Shown in pieces: positions 36,807-45,908 of a stretch of 64,000 nt of DNA. Every line of letters begins with the position of its first letter. The first letter of the stretch is position 1. The translations under genes and the position numbers were made by a program. The DNA is from G965267335 sp965267335. GTDB lineage: Bacteria > Bacteroidota > Bacteroidia > Cytophagales > JAAEPT01. Under the pieces are notes generated by a model that had not been told where the DNA came from, searched no databases, and saw nothing but the letters and a program-made list of their open reading frames with translations. The DNA lies in contig OZ253953.1 of the NCBI GenBank assembly GCA_965267335.1, forward strand, positions 4,092,001 to 4,156,000, written 5' to 3'.

Positions 36807-39404
36807 ATGAAGGGCCGAATACTAGCAAAAGGAGTATTTTTTACACTGTTGTTTATATTTAGTCTAAATAAAAATAGCTACGCACAGGAGGAACCACACT
36901 ACATTCAGGGGCAAGTGGTTGATCAGGACAACGAACCTATACCGGGTGCACGGGTGCTCCTCATGAGTGGTGATTCGGTAATTAAAGCTGTCGGAACGGA
37001 TAAAAATGGCTTTTTCAGTATTAAGACCGATGCACACGGTGACCTGACCCTCAAAATTGACACCTATGGTTATGGTGAGGTTGAAAAGAAGATAGTATTC
37101 AACAACACCATGGTTTTCAAAGACCCAATCAAGGTCAAAACCACAACCAATGAAATTGACGGGATTGAAATTCTCACCAAATCAAAATATCAGAAAAACC
37201 CGGGTGCGGTAACTGAACTAGAAAGTGAAGAGATCGAGCTCATTCAGCCCATGGGTACCGAAGAACTTTTTCAGTATACTCCGGGTGTACAAAGTGTTGG
37301 TGATGATGGTGCCGGCAATTCCAGATTAAGTATTGGTATCAGAGGATTAAATCCCCGTAGAAGTTCAAGAGTTCTCATACTAGAGGATGGCATCCCTTTG
37401 AATCCGGGCATATACATCTACCCCAATATGTACTACAACCCACCTGTAGAAAGACTTGATGAAGTTGAAATACTAAAAGGAAGTGCGGCTCTTGAGTATG
37501 GCCCGCAAACCATGGGTGGGGTTGTAAATTATATCACAAGCAGACCAAGAAGTGATCTTGGAGGATTTACGCAACTCACAACAGGTAACAATGGATATGT
37601 TAGTTTCTTTAATGAGATTGGAGGCTGGGGTAAAAACGACAAAATCAATCCCGAGCTTCAACTATTGTTTAAAACCGGTAATGGATATCGACAGAATAAC
37701 GAATTCCAGCAGATCAATACTACTTTTAAAACTCAGTGGACTCCCAATGAACAGAAAAACATTTACTTCAAATTCAACTACAATAACGAAGTATCCAATG
37801 CAACTTATACCGGACTGACTGAATGGAGTTTTTTAAACACTCCCCGATTTAACCCTAAGAATAACGACATCTTCAGAATATCTAGGTTCGGAGCAGACGT
37901 TATCTATACCAATGAGCTGGATGAGAAACTGATCAGTACAACAAAGATATATGCCAATCACTTTGACAGGGATTGGTGGAGAGAAAATGATGTATTCATA
38001 AGAGCATCCAGCTACAACGCCTGGCTAGGAGGTGCAGAAATCGGCACAGATATTTTGGCTCAGAGTCCTACTTCTAATACAGACCTGGTAAGAGTTGGCA
38101 ATGGCCAAGACAACTATGGTATTCTTCGGGAGTTTTATGTAGCCGGAGTAGATCAGAATTATGCGTATGACCATACAATTTTCAATAAAGGTGCTTTACT
38201 CAAAGCAGGAGTAAGATACCACTGGGAAGGATTTCATGATGAATTCCGAATCGGTGATAGCCCCACTGACAGGGAAGGCGCTCTATATGAAATAGAAGTA
38301 GACACGGCTGGAAATGAGACACGAGTAGCACTCACCGGAGCTAAAAGCTTAAAATTCTACACTACTTCATTTTCTGGCTACATCCAGGAAAATATAACCC
38401 TTATTGACAGCACACTAAACATTCGTTTTGGTGCACGTGCAGAAGCTTTTGAACAGGAAGTGATTAACCTCCTTGATGGGGCAAACTATACAGATAAAAC
38501 TACGATGGTTCTTCTACCGGGTATGGGCTTCAATTACCAGTTAGATAGCATGAACTTTTTCGGTGGTGTCCATAGAGGATTTACCCCTCCTACCAGTGCT
38601 TTATTCAATATCATACAGTCCGACCTGATCACAGCGGATGACCTAAAAGCCGAAACGAGTTGGAACTATGAACTGGGATTAAGGGGCAATAAAAGCTGGC
38701 TCGCGTACGAGCTAACCGGCTTCTATCTTGACATACAGGATATGGTGACTGCTGCCAGAAGTTCCGTTTTCGTTGATGTCGGTGAAGTAAGCACTATGGG
38801 CGTAGAAATAGCCGGTAAACTACGGTCCTCCACCTGGAACAAATGGTTACCAGACATCAACTTATCATACACCGGATTAAAAACAAGGGTCGACAAAGGC
38901 TCTGTCACCTCACACCTATCGGGTTATAGTGACAATACTGACCCCGTTGATACGGTGGATATCAGCGGAAATGAACTGCCTTATGCACCCAAACACAGCT
39001 TAACGGTTGGATTATCACGATCATTGTTGCTTGGTGAGAAAAAGAAAAAACTAAATATCAGAGCTGATGTAAGATATGTCAGCCAGGTTTATTCCGATTT
39101 AGAAAACCTAACCGATGAAGATGTCGCAACAGCTTCCTTCAATTCAGTTTCCGGAACTGTTAACTATTTGGGCAATCGTGGCGATGCAGGCCCGGTACCC
39201 TCCTACTACATCATTAACTTTTCAGCTAACCTACAGCTCAACAAGCATTGGTACTTTGGTATCGCGGCAAAAAACTTAACCGATGAGGTATATATCGCCT
39301 CTCGTTTACATTCGCACCCTTCACGCCCCAGTGCTACGGCAAGTTCCGGAATCCTGGTTGGTGCGAGGAGGCAATTAAATTTTACGATCCGGCACAATTT
39401 CTAA
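36807..39404 (+). CDS. FecA-like TonB-dependent outer-membrane receptor
   Basis: An 865-residue receptor that imports a large ligand, probably a ferric chelate, using TonB energy. Signal peptide (cleavage near SYAQ), an N-terminal carboxypeptidase-regulatory-like domain at about 30-105 (IQGQVVDQDNEPIPGARVLL), then a plug domain. Its plug carries NPRRSSRVLILEDGIP and LEYGPQTMGGVVNYIT, close to the FecA group (COG4772). The barrel ends in FTIRHNF with a terminal Phe. The neighbours (small lipoprotein and DUF4856 lipoprotein) support an iron-uptake operon. The exact ligand cannot be read. Confidence 0.9.
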   Translation: MKGRILAKGVFFTLLFIFSLNKNSYAQEEPHYIQGQVVDQDNEPIPGARVLLMSGDSVIKAVGTDKNGFFSIKTDAHGDLTLKIDTYGYGEVEKKIVFNNTMVFKDPIKVKTTTNEIDGIEILTKSKYQKNPGAVTELESEEIELIQPMGTEELFQYTPGVQSVGDDGAGNSRLSIGIRGLNPRRSSRVLILEDGIPLNPGIYIYPNMYYNPPVERLDEVEILKGSAALEYGPQTMGGVVNYITSRPRSDLGGFTQLTTGNNGYVSFFNEIGGWGKNDKINPELQLLFKTGNGYRQNNEFQQINTTFKTQWTPNEQKNIYFKFNYNNEVSNATYTGLTEWSFLNTPRFNPKNNDIFRISRFGADVIYTNELDEKLISTTKIYANHFDRDWWRENDVFIRASSYNAWLGGAEIGTDILAQSPTSNTDLVRVGNGQDNYGILREFYVAGVDQNYAYDHTIFNKGALLKAGVRYHWEGFHDEFRIGDSPTDREGALYEIEVDTAGNETRVALTGAKSLKFYTTSFSGYIQENITLIDSTLNIRFGARAEAFEQEVINLLDGANYTDKTTMVLLPGMGFNYQLDSMNFFGGVHRGFTPPTSALFNIIQSDLITADDLKAETSWNYELGLRGNKSWLAYELTGFYLDIQDMVTAARSSVFVDVGEVSTMGVEIAGKLRSSTWNKWLPDINLSYTGLKTRVDKGSVTSHLSGYSDNTDPVDTVDISGNELPYAPKHSLTVGLSRSLLLGEKKKKLNIRADVRYVSQVYSDLENLTDEDVATASFNSVSGTVNYLGNRGDAGPVPSYYIINFSANLQLNKHWYFGIAAKNLTDEVYIASRLHSHPSRPSATASSGILVGARRQLNFTIRHNF

Positions 39405-39421
39405 TAAAAACAAACTCAATC

Positions 39422-40753
39422 ATGAACCTTAAGAACGCACAATTATTCATTCTTGGCAGCCTCTTTGCTTTCGCATCCTGTAAGAAAGAAGATACTGTTA
39501 CGATTACTGAATTTATTGATTCCAACATCGACTTACCATCAAAATATGAATTTGAAAGTCGGTTTAGCGAGGGCTTAAGCAGCGTAAGCTATACCGGACA
39601 AACTGTAAGGAATCTTCTCGTACAGGACATCAAACTTCTTATTGACAATGAAGCCGCAGCATCTACACCAAGTTCCACACTAAAGGCAGACATACTGAAC
39701 CTGTACAACTACGCAGATAACGGTACAAGCACGATTACAACTGTTTCCGGATTTACGTTAACTGAAGATGTGTATGACAACATTGCCACAGGAAAAAACC
39801 TGTCCGGCAAAATATACACTGGAGAAAACGTCTTTGGTTTTTCGGAAGATGCAGAAACCCTATTCCTTGCCTGGGTAGACACTATTGACAATAATATCAA
39901 TGTGAAAGGTTATACCGGAAAAGACATCTACATGACGGCCGACTCCCTGGACCTTGCCCAAATGATCAATAAGCTACTTCTCAGTGCGGTAGTTTACAAT
40001 CAGGGTACAGACAACTATCTTGATCAAATCCTTGATAATGACAACACAACTGCAAAAAACGGTACAGCAGCTTATTCAGTAATGGAACATACTTGGGATG
40101 AAGCATTTGGTTATTACGGTGCTGCCCGAAACTACTTTAACTTTACTGATGATGACCTGGCTGGATCGAACTTTTATAAAGATGACGACTCTGATGGTAA
40201 TATTGACCTTCGCTCCGAATACAACTTCGGATTCTCAAAAAATGCAGGCAAAAGAGATAAAGTAGTAAATGATGGTGGCGTTGATCCAATGTTTACCACA
40301 CATTGCTTTGAAGCATTCCTTGCGGGTCGTACGGCAATTGCTAATGGCCGAGACAGCTCTGAAATCCGAGGCTACGCCCAAAACGCAGCTCAAAGCTGGG
40401 AAAAAGTAATTGCAGCTACTATTATTCATTACATCAACGATACAAAAGCTGATCTTGAGACTCGAAAAAGCACCGGAACCGTTACAAACAAATACGACCT
40501 GTATAAGCACTGGGCAGAGATGAGAGCCTTTACCATTGGCCTCCAAATGGGTTCTGAACACTATCAGTTGATCGATGACAGCGATGTCAATACTATAGCT
40601 ACATTGATGGGCACTGACCTTTCAGCTATTATTGCTTCAGGCGATGCGGGCATTGATTCTTATATCGCTGATCTCGATGAAGCCGCTGATATGTTGAGGT
40701 TGATTTATAATTTCGATCAGGTAAACGTTCATAACTGGAAAGTAGCAAAATAA
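39422..40753 (+). CDS. DUF4856 lipoprotein, imelysin-like
   Basis: A 443-residue predicted lipoprotein (lipobox FASCKKE, Cys20). The family, DUF4856, is found next to iron-related TonB receptors and imelysins in Bacteroidota. It has MEHTWDEAFGYYGAARN near residue 220, similar to the H-x-WDEAFGY region of imelysin-type periplasmic proteins, and an all-helical C-terminal half. It follows the receptor by 17 bp and ends at a strong terminator, so it is the last gene of the operon. A periplasmic or surface role in iron uptake is inferred from context. I am confident of the family and less so of the function. Confidence 0.82.
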   Translation: MNLKNAQLFILGSLFAFASCKKEDTVTITEFIDSNIDLPSKYEFESRFSEGLSSVSYTGQTVRNLLVQDIKLLIDNEAAASTPSSTLKADILNLYNYADNGTSTITTVSGFTLTEDVYDNIATGKNLSGKIYTGENVFGFSEDAETLFLAWVDTIDNNINVKGYTGKDIYMTADSLDLAQMINKLLLSAVVYNQGTDNYLDQILDNDNTTAKNGTAAYSVMEHTWDEAFGYYGAARNYFNFTDDDLAGSNFYKDDDSDGNIDLRSEYNFGFSKNAGKRDKVVNDGGVDPMFTTHCFEAFLAGRTAIANGRDSSEIRGYAQNAAQSWEKVIAATIIHYINDTKADLETRKSTGTVTNKYDLYKHWAEMRAFTIGLQMGSEHYQLIDDSDVNTIATLMGTDLSAIIASGDAGIDSYIADLDEAADMLRLIYNFDQVNVHNWKVAK

Positions 40754-40763
40754 CCTTTCAATA

Positions 40764-40778
40764 ATCCGGTTACCGGAT
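40764..40778 (+). terminator. Hairpin upstream of the main terminator
   Basis: ATCCGG-TTA-CCGGAT, a perfect 6-bp stem with a 3-base loop, directly between the DUF4856 stop and the strong terminator. It has no U-run of its own, and may help protect or stabilise the transcript end. Confidence 0.5.
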
Positions 40779-40787
40779 ATTCTTTCT

Positions 40788-40823
40788 AAGCCGTTCAGTT
40801 GCGATCCTGAACGGCTTTTTTAT
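40788..40823 (+). terminator. Rho-independent terminator after the iron operon
   Basis: AAGCCGTTCAG (40788-40798) pairs perfectly with CTGAACGGCTT (40807-40817), followed by a run of T. A strong 11-bp GC-rich stem, by far the best terminator in the window. It isolates the iron operon from the sigma factor gene. Confidence 0.9.
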
Positions 40824-40918
40824 TGTCTGGCAACCTATTACCATTAAACTCTATCTACTAAATAACAAAGTTTCTATTTAGCCTCTGTATTATTAAATTG
40901 CCTACCTGTTTTAATACA

Positions 40919-41479
40919 ATGACCGATCTCAAACAAATAATAAGGGGCTGTAAAAAAAATAACCCGGAGGCACAAAAAGCCCTTTATGAAGTTTTGGCTC
41001 CTAAGCTATTATCGACTTGTATCCGTTATACAAAAGACCGGTATGAGGCAGAAGACTATCTGCAGGAAGCCTTTATCCGGATTTACCTTAACATTCGAAG
41101 CTTTAAGAACAAGGGATCATTTGAGGGATGGGCGCGCAGAGTTACCGTCAATGTGATCCTCAAAGATTTTCAAAGAAAAAATGCGCTAAAGCACTCAATA
41201 GATATAGATGAGCACACTTATCTGGCCGAAAGCAAAGAGAAGGTGATAAGTAAAATCTCACATAAAGAAACTCTTGACTTACTTGATATGTTACCAGAAG
41301 GAAAGAAAGTGGTATTCAATTTGTATGTTATTGAAGGATACGCTCATAAAGAGATAGCTAAAATGCTTGACATAACCGAAAGCACAAGTAAATCACAGTT
41401 ATCAAAGGCCAAGGATATGCTAAGAGAATTACATAAACAATTAAACGCTGAGTATGATGCCAACAGAGTCACACAATAA
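40919..41479 (+). CDS. ECF-type RNA polymerase sigma factor
   Basis: A 186-residue sigma-70 family factor counted from ATG at 40919 (MTDLKQ); a TTG 21 bp upstream is less likely. Sigma region 2 is at about residues 20-80 (YEAEDYLQEAFIRIYLNI, GSFEGWARRVTVN), and region 4 at about 118-170 (LLDMLPEGKKVVFNLYVIEG, HKEIAKMLDITESTSKSQ). No receptor-coupled FecR gene follows, so it is not a FecI system despite the iron operon upstream. Its gene overlaps the next one by 26 bp, and the partner may control it. Confidence 0.92.
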   Translation: MTDLKQIIRGCKKNNPEAQKALYEVLAPKLLSTCIRYTKDRYEAEDYLQEAFIRIYLNIRSFKNKGSFEGWARRVTVNVILKDFQRKNALKHSIDIDEHTYLAESKEKVISKISHKETLDLLDMLPEGKKVVFNLYVIEGYAHKEIAKMLDITESTSKSQLSKAKDMLRELHKQLNAEYDANRVTQ

Positions 41480-41780
41480 TAGCGACCATTTGGAAGAGTT
41501 CTATAGGAGCAATGCGACTCAGCATGAAACCGCTCCCAGCAGCGGACTTTATGATAGCATTGGTGAACGAATGATTCCGTTAAACAAAATGGCCATACGG
41601 CAACGAAGGAATAAAAGGATTCTTTATGCAAGCCTTGCAGTCAATGCAGTGCTCGTATGTGTGGTATGTTGGTCTTACTTTAAAAACCCGGCAACTAAGA
41701 ACTCAACAGAGAATATTACAGATAAACCTAATAAAGATAGTACCCAATATCACATCACATCTCCCAAAAAGCGGGAATAG
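41454..41780 (+). CDS. Small membrane protein, possible anti-sigma factor
   Basis: 108 residues with one membrane segment at about 56-76 (ILYASLAVNAVLVCVVCW), a 55-residue acidic-to-basic N-terminal side, and a short Lys/Thr-rich outer tail. No zinc-finger (HxxxCxxC) is seen, so it is not a standard ZAS anti-sigma factor. It overlaps the sigma factor gene by 26 bp (start ATGATG in a different frame), which suggests coupled translation and a regulatory pairing. That role is inference. Confidence 0.6.
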   Translation: MMPTESHNNSDHLEEFYRSNATQHETAPSSGLYDSIGERMIPLNKMAIRQRRNKRILYASLAVNAVLVCVVCWSYFKNPATKNSTENITDKPNKDSTQYHITSPKKRE

Positions 41781-41781
41781 A

Positions 41782-42456
41782 TTACTCTGCAAGAGCAAAC
41801 GCTTTTCTAAAATCTTCAATTAAAAAAATCTTATCTAATGATGCGGTTACGGCATCGTTAAATGCATCACTAAATTCAATCACGGTCTTTTTATTTCCTG
41901 AAATGTTGATGTAATAACCTGAAGTAGTAGCGGAGAATAAAAGTTTGCCATCCTTTTCAAAATCCCATTTAATCTCCAGGTTGATCGTTAACTTATTGAA
42001 ATTGTCCTTCCTCTTTTGATAGTTATACTTGATGTCGGTAAGCGTAGGCTTAACTGTCACTCCTCCGGTACCGGTTTCAAAACCATAAGTCCCTGCTTCC
42101 TCAAGGATTGCTTCCTTCAAATCTCCACTTTGTACTATTTCAGTGTAATCTTCAGCGGCAAATGGGATAACAACACTCCCCATACTGGATCTTTTGAAGT
42201 TCTTTTCAAACCCAACTTCTTTACCTTCCTCAACACCTAACTTCAATCTGTCAAAGTTCAGTGTTTTATCCGTATCCAATGGTGTTCTTTTGAAAAGTGT
42301 AAAATACTTCTGCCCATTGACCTCTCTGAAAAACTCATTTTCGCCACCGTTACCCCCATAGTTCGATATGTTTTGGACACCGTTTCCACCTTGACCAAAT
42401 GAAGTATGTGAAACAATGAATATCAGACCAAGAGTTCTAAAAATAATATTATACAT
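41782..42456 (-). CDS. Exported protein of unknown function
   Basis: 224 residues, signal peptide (MYNIIFRTLGLIFIVSHTSF, cleavage near GQ), then a Gly/Asn-rich start (GGNGVQNISNYGGNGGEN) and a mixed alpha/beta body with no cysteine-rich or catalytic motif that I recognise. The C-terminal half (residues 140-224) contains alternating strands (NLEIKWDFEKDGKLLFSA), so it is probably periplasmic. It faces the small membrane protein gene with one base between the two stops. Confidence 0.7.
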   Translation of the reverse strand: MYNIIFRTLGLIFIVSHTSFGQGGNGVQNISNYGGNGGENEFFREVNGQKYFTLFKRTPLDTDKTLNFDRLKLGVEEGKEVGFEKNFKRSSMGSVVIPFAAEDYTEIVQSGDLKEAILEEAGTYGFETGTGGVTVKPTLTDIKYNYQKRKDNFNKLTINLEIKWDFEKDGKLLFSATTSGYYINISGNKKTVIEFSDAFNDAVTASLDKIFLIEDFRKAFALAE

Positions 42457-42606
42457 GTACAGTAAGTTTATGTTCGTATTACACTAATAAAACAATTTTC
42501 AACTAAATTGTTCTTCGAACTACGTAATTTAAAGTTAATAATATTGCCATGAAACTGACATTTCAAACATTTTGTGGCACTATAGTACCAAGACAAGATA
42601 ACGAAC

Positions 42607-43143
42607 ATGAGGCATTTATATTTTTACTCTGCGATACTAGTCCCCATTTTGCTTATTTCCTGCCAAAGCAAAGAGGTTGAAAGCAATCCTGAAACAGGAA
42701 AGTACCAAAAACTGGCTATTGATATATTGACGACACTGGATCAACGTAGTGTTGCGGTACATTCAGCAGAACACGCTGAAACCGAACCCATAAAAGAAGT
42801 TTATGAGGTGTCAAAAGTAATTGAAGATGAACAGGTAGAAACACTAATATTGCCAGCTGATGACGTTCACAAGCGTGGAAAAGTAGTCGAAGCAAAAGTG
42901 TCTCCCTGTGCCAATAACCCATCACTAGGAGAAGACAAAATGCAGGAAATTAAGGTTGACCTGGATCAGTATGAAAGCTTAAAAGAAGACAAACTTCTGA
43001 TCCATATACGCACATTTGCCACTTATAGTGATGATTGTGTCAGTGATAAGAAGAAACTGCGAAAGCTTTTCATTTACCACCTTGGACCCGATGACCGAAA
43101 ATATGACTTCGAAATGGTTGTAAACCTTGGGGAGGATAAGTAA
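42607..43143 (+). CDS. Lipoprotein of unknown function
   Basis: 178 residues, lipobox LLISCQS with Cys19, then a Glu-rich, His-containing stretch (residues 50-75) and two further cysteines (Cys101 and Cys144) that could form a disulfide. No family recognised. It is separated by about 150 bp from the divergent exported gene and by 70 bp from the next membrane protein, so it may start its own transcript. Confidence 0.7.
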   Translation: MRHLYFYSAILVPILLISCQSKEVESNPETGKYQKLAIDILTTLDQRSVAVHSAEHAETEPIKEVYEVSKVIEDEQVETLILPADDVHKRGKVVEAKVSPCANNPSLGEDKMQEIKVDLDQYESLKEDKLLIHIRTFATYSDDCVSDKKKLRKLFIYHLGPDDRKYDFEMVVNLGEDK

Positions 43144-43213
43144 CAGAACTTTAAACACAAATAGTTGTTATATTTATCACAGTGTGACTTATGAATCCCA
43201 TTAAAACTACCAG

Positions 43214-43882
43214 ATGGTTCTACTGAAAGAAGTAATTTTCTTACGCGAAATTGATGGCTTTTCAAACGTTGAATACCTCACCGTACTCTATGCAATTGTA
43301 TACGGTTTCATTATTTCAATGTACTTCAGCGGATGGGGAGACATGATTCGGAGTCGTAAACATCTTTCTTTTGATATAGAACATTTACTTTGGACCATTT
43401 TCACCTTTACGATGTTTGTATTCAATTGGTATGGTACCTGGCATAGAATTGAATTCATTAATGTAGGGCTAGGTTACTTTTTTTACTCACTGGCTCCACC
43501 ACTTTTATTTTATTTGATGAGTGTAATCCTCTTCCCCCATATCAGCATCAAAGAAAATTTAGACTTCAAAATCTATCTGGCAGAGAACAAAAAATGGATT
43601 TTCGGGATTCTGGCACTGTACTTTATAGTTTCAATCACAAGCGGCCTTGTTTATCAAGAGAATGATCTTATTGATAAACAGAATATCTTCAGAGGAGTAG
43701 GTTTTTTACTTTGTGTAACCGCTGCACTTGTCAAAAGTCGGGTTGTACACTTAGGCTTTTTGGTTTTAGGTTTCGGAATGTTGATTAGCTTTTTTGCTAC
43801 AGTCCCCACAGTAAAAAAAGATGGCTTCGATGAAGAACCTCTGAAGGACAAAAAAGAGGTTGAAATTCGTACTGAAGAATAA
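43214..43882 (+). CDS. Polytopic membrane protein of unknown function
   Basis: 222 residues with six probable membrane segments (about 22-41, 57-76, 82-104, 131-148, 163-180, 183-200) and a short charged C-terminal tail (KKDGFDEEPLKDKKEVE). No transporter or enzyme motif recognised. The start ATG at 43214 is supported by the length of the first loop. It may be co-transcribed with the lipoprotein upstream. Confidence 0.7.
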   Translation: MVLLKEVIFLREIDGFSNVEYLTVLYAIVYGFIISMYFSGWGDMIRSRKHLSFDIEHLLWTIFTFTMFVFNWYGTWHRIEFINVGLGYFFYSLAPPLLFYLMSVILFPHISIKENLDFKIYLAENKKWIFGILALYFIVSITSGLVYQENDLIDKQNIFRGVGFLLCVTAALVKSRVVHLGFLVLGFGMLISFFATVPTVKKDGFDEEPLKDKKEVEIRTEE

Positions 43883-43922
43883 TTCCCAAATAATTTTAAA
43901 ATTAAATGAACGCTTCGCCAAT

Positions 43923-43970
43923 TACGGTGTACAGGGTAGTATAAATTCATTTTTTAACAAAACTACCGTA
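43923..43970 (+). promoter_or_regulatory. Two mutually exclusive hairpins before the rhodanese gene
   Basis: TACGGT (43923-43928) can pair with ACCGTA (43965-43970), or GGTAGT (43935-43940) with ACTACC (43962-43967). The two pairings share bases, so only one can form. The element ends directly at the ATG. It could be a small switch, but the stems are short. Confidence 0.3.
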
Positions 43971-43972
43971 TT

Positions 43973-44539
43973 ATGATTTTTTTAAACCGATCATTCCGTT
44001 CAATTACTTTTGCTTTCTTAAATCTAATATTGATCAGTATGACATATCAATCAGCCCATTCACAATCATCAGCTTTCGTTGACTATGATGCATTTTTAAA
44101 ACTAGCACAAGAAGTAAAACCTCATCGCGCAGAACGCATAATCACTTTGGCCAAATTCAAAGAGATGTCAAAGAAAGATGATGTTATCATTTTGGATACT
44201 CGCTCAAAAGCAATGTACGATGCAAAGCACATCAAAGGAGCCATCCATCTCAACTTCGCTGACTTCACACAAAAACGATTAAAGGAAGTAATTCCTTCCG
44301 TTGACACGAAAATTCTCATCTACTGCAACAATAACTTTGAGGATGATGCCAAGTTCTTTCCAACTAAAATGTATATCCCACCAAGTACTCTTGATAAGGA
44401 AGACAGAATAACGCTAGCTTTGAATATCCCAACTTACATAAACCTTTATGGCTATGGATATAAAAACGTGTATGAACTGGGCGATTTAATTTCAGCCTTT
44501 GGTAAGGACATCGAGCTCGAGGGAACTTCAATAAAATAA
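43973..44539 (+). CDS. Exported rhodanese-domain protein
   Basis: 188 residues. A hydrophobic signal peptide (residues 1-31, cleavage near AHSQ) and one rhodanese domain at about residues 58-170. The domain has DVIILDTRSKAMYDAKHIKGA and an active-site loop with Cys118 in ILIYCNNNFEDD, so the catalytic cysteine is present. The loop is longer than in simple sulfurtransferases. Periplasmic sulfur transfer or a redox or metal-sulfur task is likely. Substrate unknown. Confidence 0.85.
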   Translation: MIFLNRSFRSITFAFLNLILISMTYQSAHSQSSAFVDYDAFLKLAQEVKPHRAERIITLAKFKEMSKKDDVIILDTRSKAMYDAKHIKGAIHLNFADFTQKRLKEVIPSVDTKILIYCNNNFEDDAKFFPTKMYIPPSTLDKEDRITLALNIPTYINLYGYGYKNVYELGDLISAFGKDIELEGTSIK

Positions 44540-44578
44540 TAGTATGCAACTTAATAATAAGTTTCACACCTTTATTGG

Positions 44579-45901
44579 GTGAATAAAAATGCATCTTCTC
44601 GTGATATCAACCGTCTGGCTATACCTTCTATAATTACCGGACTAGCAGAGCCTATCGTTACCATTACAGACACGGCAGTGGTCAGCAAAATAAACCATGA
44701 GTCGATGTCTGCTGTAGGCTTAAGCGGGCTTTTTTTCATGGTAATCGTTTGGTTGCTCTCAGCCATGAAGGGTGCCATAGCCTCAATTATTGGTGTTCAT
44801 TACGGCAAAGGAACACAGCACAAGACTTTTGGACTGATCTCCCAGGCCCTGGTAATTCTGATTGGGCTTGGGATTGCTATTTCCTTAATCACAGCAAGTA
44901 CCTCGACCTATATTTTTTCTGCCATTTATGAAGCTAAGGGTGAAATACTGATCAATTGTGAAGAATACTATTCCATTCGGTGCATTGGACTTCCTTTTAT
45001 GCTGGGGACCTACCTGATTTTCGGTGTTTTCAAAGGTTTTCAAAATACTTCATGGGCGATGTTGGTCACGCTGATTGGCGCAGGGATCAACATAATTCTT
45101 GATTTGATACTTGTCCATGGCTTTCAAAATATACCTGCTTATGGTATTAGTGGGGCCGCCTGGGCCTCCGTTATTGCTCAAGGTATCATGTTTAGTGCAT
45201 CCTGCTATCTTTTAGTCACAAAGGTCAAATTTAGATTTAGTTTCAATTTCAAAATCGATCAGGATGTTCCCGGGCTATTGCTAATGAGCTTTGATCTTTT
45301 GGTTAGGACCGCCCTACTCAATTTGGTATTTATTTTAGCCAACCGATTTGCCACGAAAATGGGGAAAGAATTCATAGCTGCTCATACTTTAGCAAGTCAA
45401 TTCTGGATGTTTGCTGCCTACTTTATTGACGGTTACTCCAATGCTGGGATTGCGATAGCCAGCAGGCTTAAAGGGCAACAGGATAAAACGGGAATTTACA
45501 AAGTTACTCTACAGCTTCTGGGCAAAGGCGTAATTATTGCTGCTCTTGCCATGCTCATTTTCTTAATCCTACAGCCTTATATAGGAGACATATTCAGCGA
45601 TGACCAAAAAGTGCTGGATAGTTTTAATAGTATTTTTTTATTCGTCCTGTTATCTCAACCAATTAATGCAGTAGCGTTCATTTTAGATGGTGTATTTATT
45701 GGGACAGGTAATATGAAGGCAATGAGAAACTCAATGCTTATATCTTCAGCATTTGGCTTTTTCTTATGCTGGTTCATTCTTCATCCTTATACTGCCCCCT
45801 TGGTTGCCCTTTGGTCAAGCTTAACCCTATGGGTTGTGCTCCGAGCCATTACACTAACCTTCCCTTTCTTTCGTTCGTACTTTAAGTATCGGGATGGTTA
45901 A
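44579..45901 (+). CDS. MATE family efflux transporter
   Basis: A 440-residue inner-membrane antiporter with about twelve membrane segments in two homologous halves, which expels organic cations using a Na+ or H+ gradient. Family marks include LAIPSIITGLAEPIVTITDT near the N-terminus and GISGAAWASVIAQG near residue 188. The start is GTG; no ATG lies before the first conserved segment. It ends 7 bp before the next gene. Whether it exports drugs or a metabolite cannot be told. Confidence 0.92.
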   Translation: MNKNASSRDINRLAIPSIITGLAEPIVTITDTAVVSKINHESMSAVGLSGLFFMVIVWLLSAMKGAIASIIGVHYGKGTQHKTFGLISQALVILIGLGIAISLITASTSTYIFSAIYEAKGEILINCEEYYSIRCIGLPFMLGTYLIFGVFKGFQNTSWAMLVTLIGAGINIILDLILVHGFQNIPAYGISGAAWASVIAQGIMFSASCYLLVTKVKFRFSFNFKIDQDVPGLLLMSFDLLVRTALLNLVFILANRFATKMGKEFIAAHTLASQFWMFAAYFIDGYSNAGIAIASRLKGQQDKTGIYKVTLQLLGKGVIIAALAMLIFLILQPYIGDIFSDDQKVLDSFNSIFLFVLLSQPINAVAFILDGVFIGTGNMKAMRNSMLISSAFGFFLCWFILHPYTAPLVALWSSLTLWVVLRAITLTFPFFRSYFKYRDG

Positions 45902-45908
45902 CTTCACT

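Noticed and set aside
40919..41479. FecI-type iron sigma factor controlling the upstream TonB operon
   Set aside because: No FecR-like protein with a periplasmic domain is seen next to it, and a strong terminator separates them.
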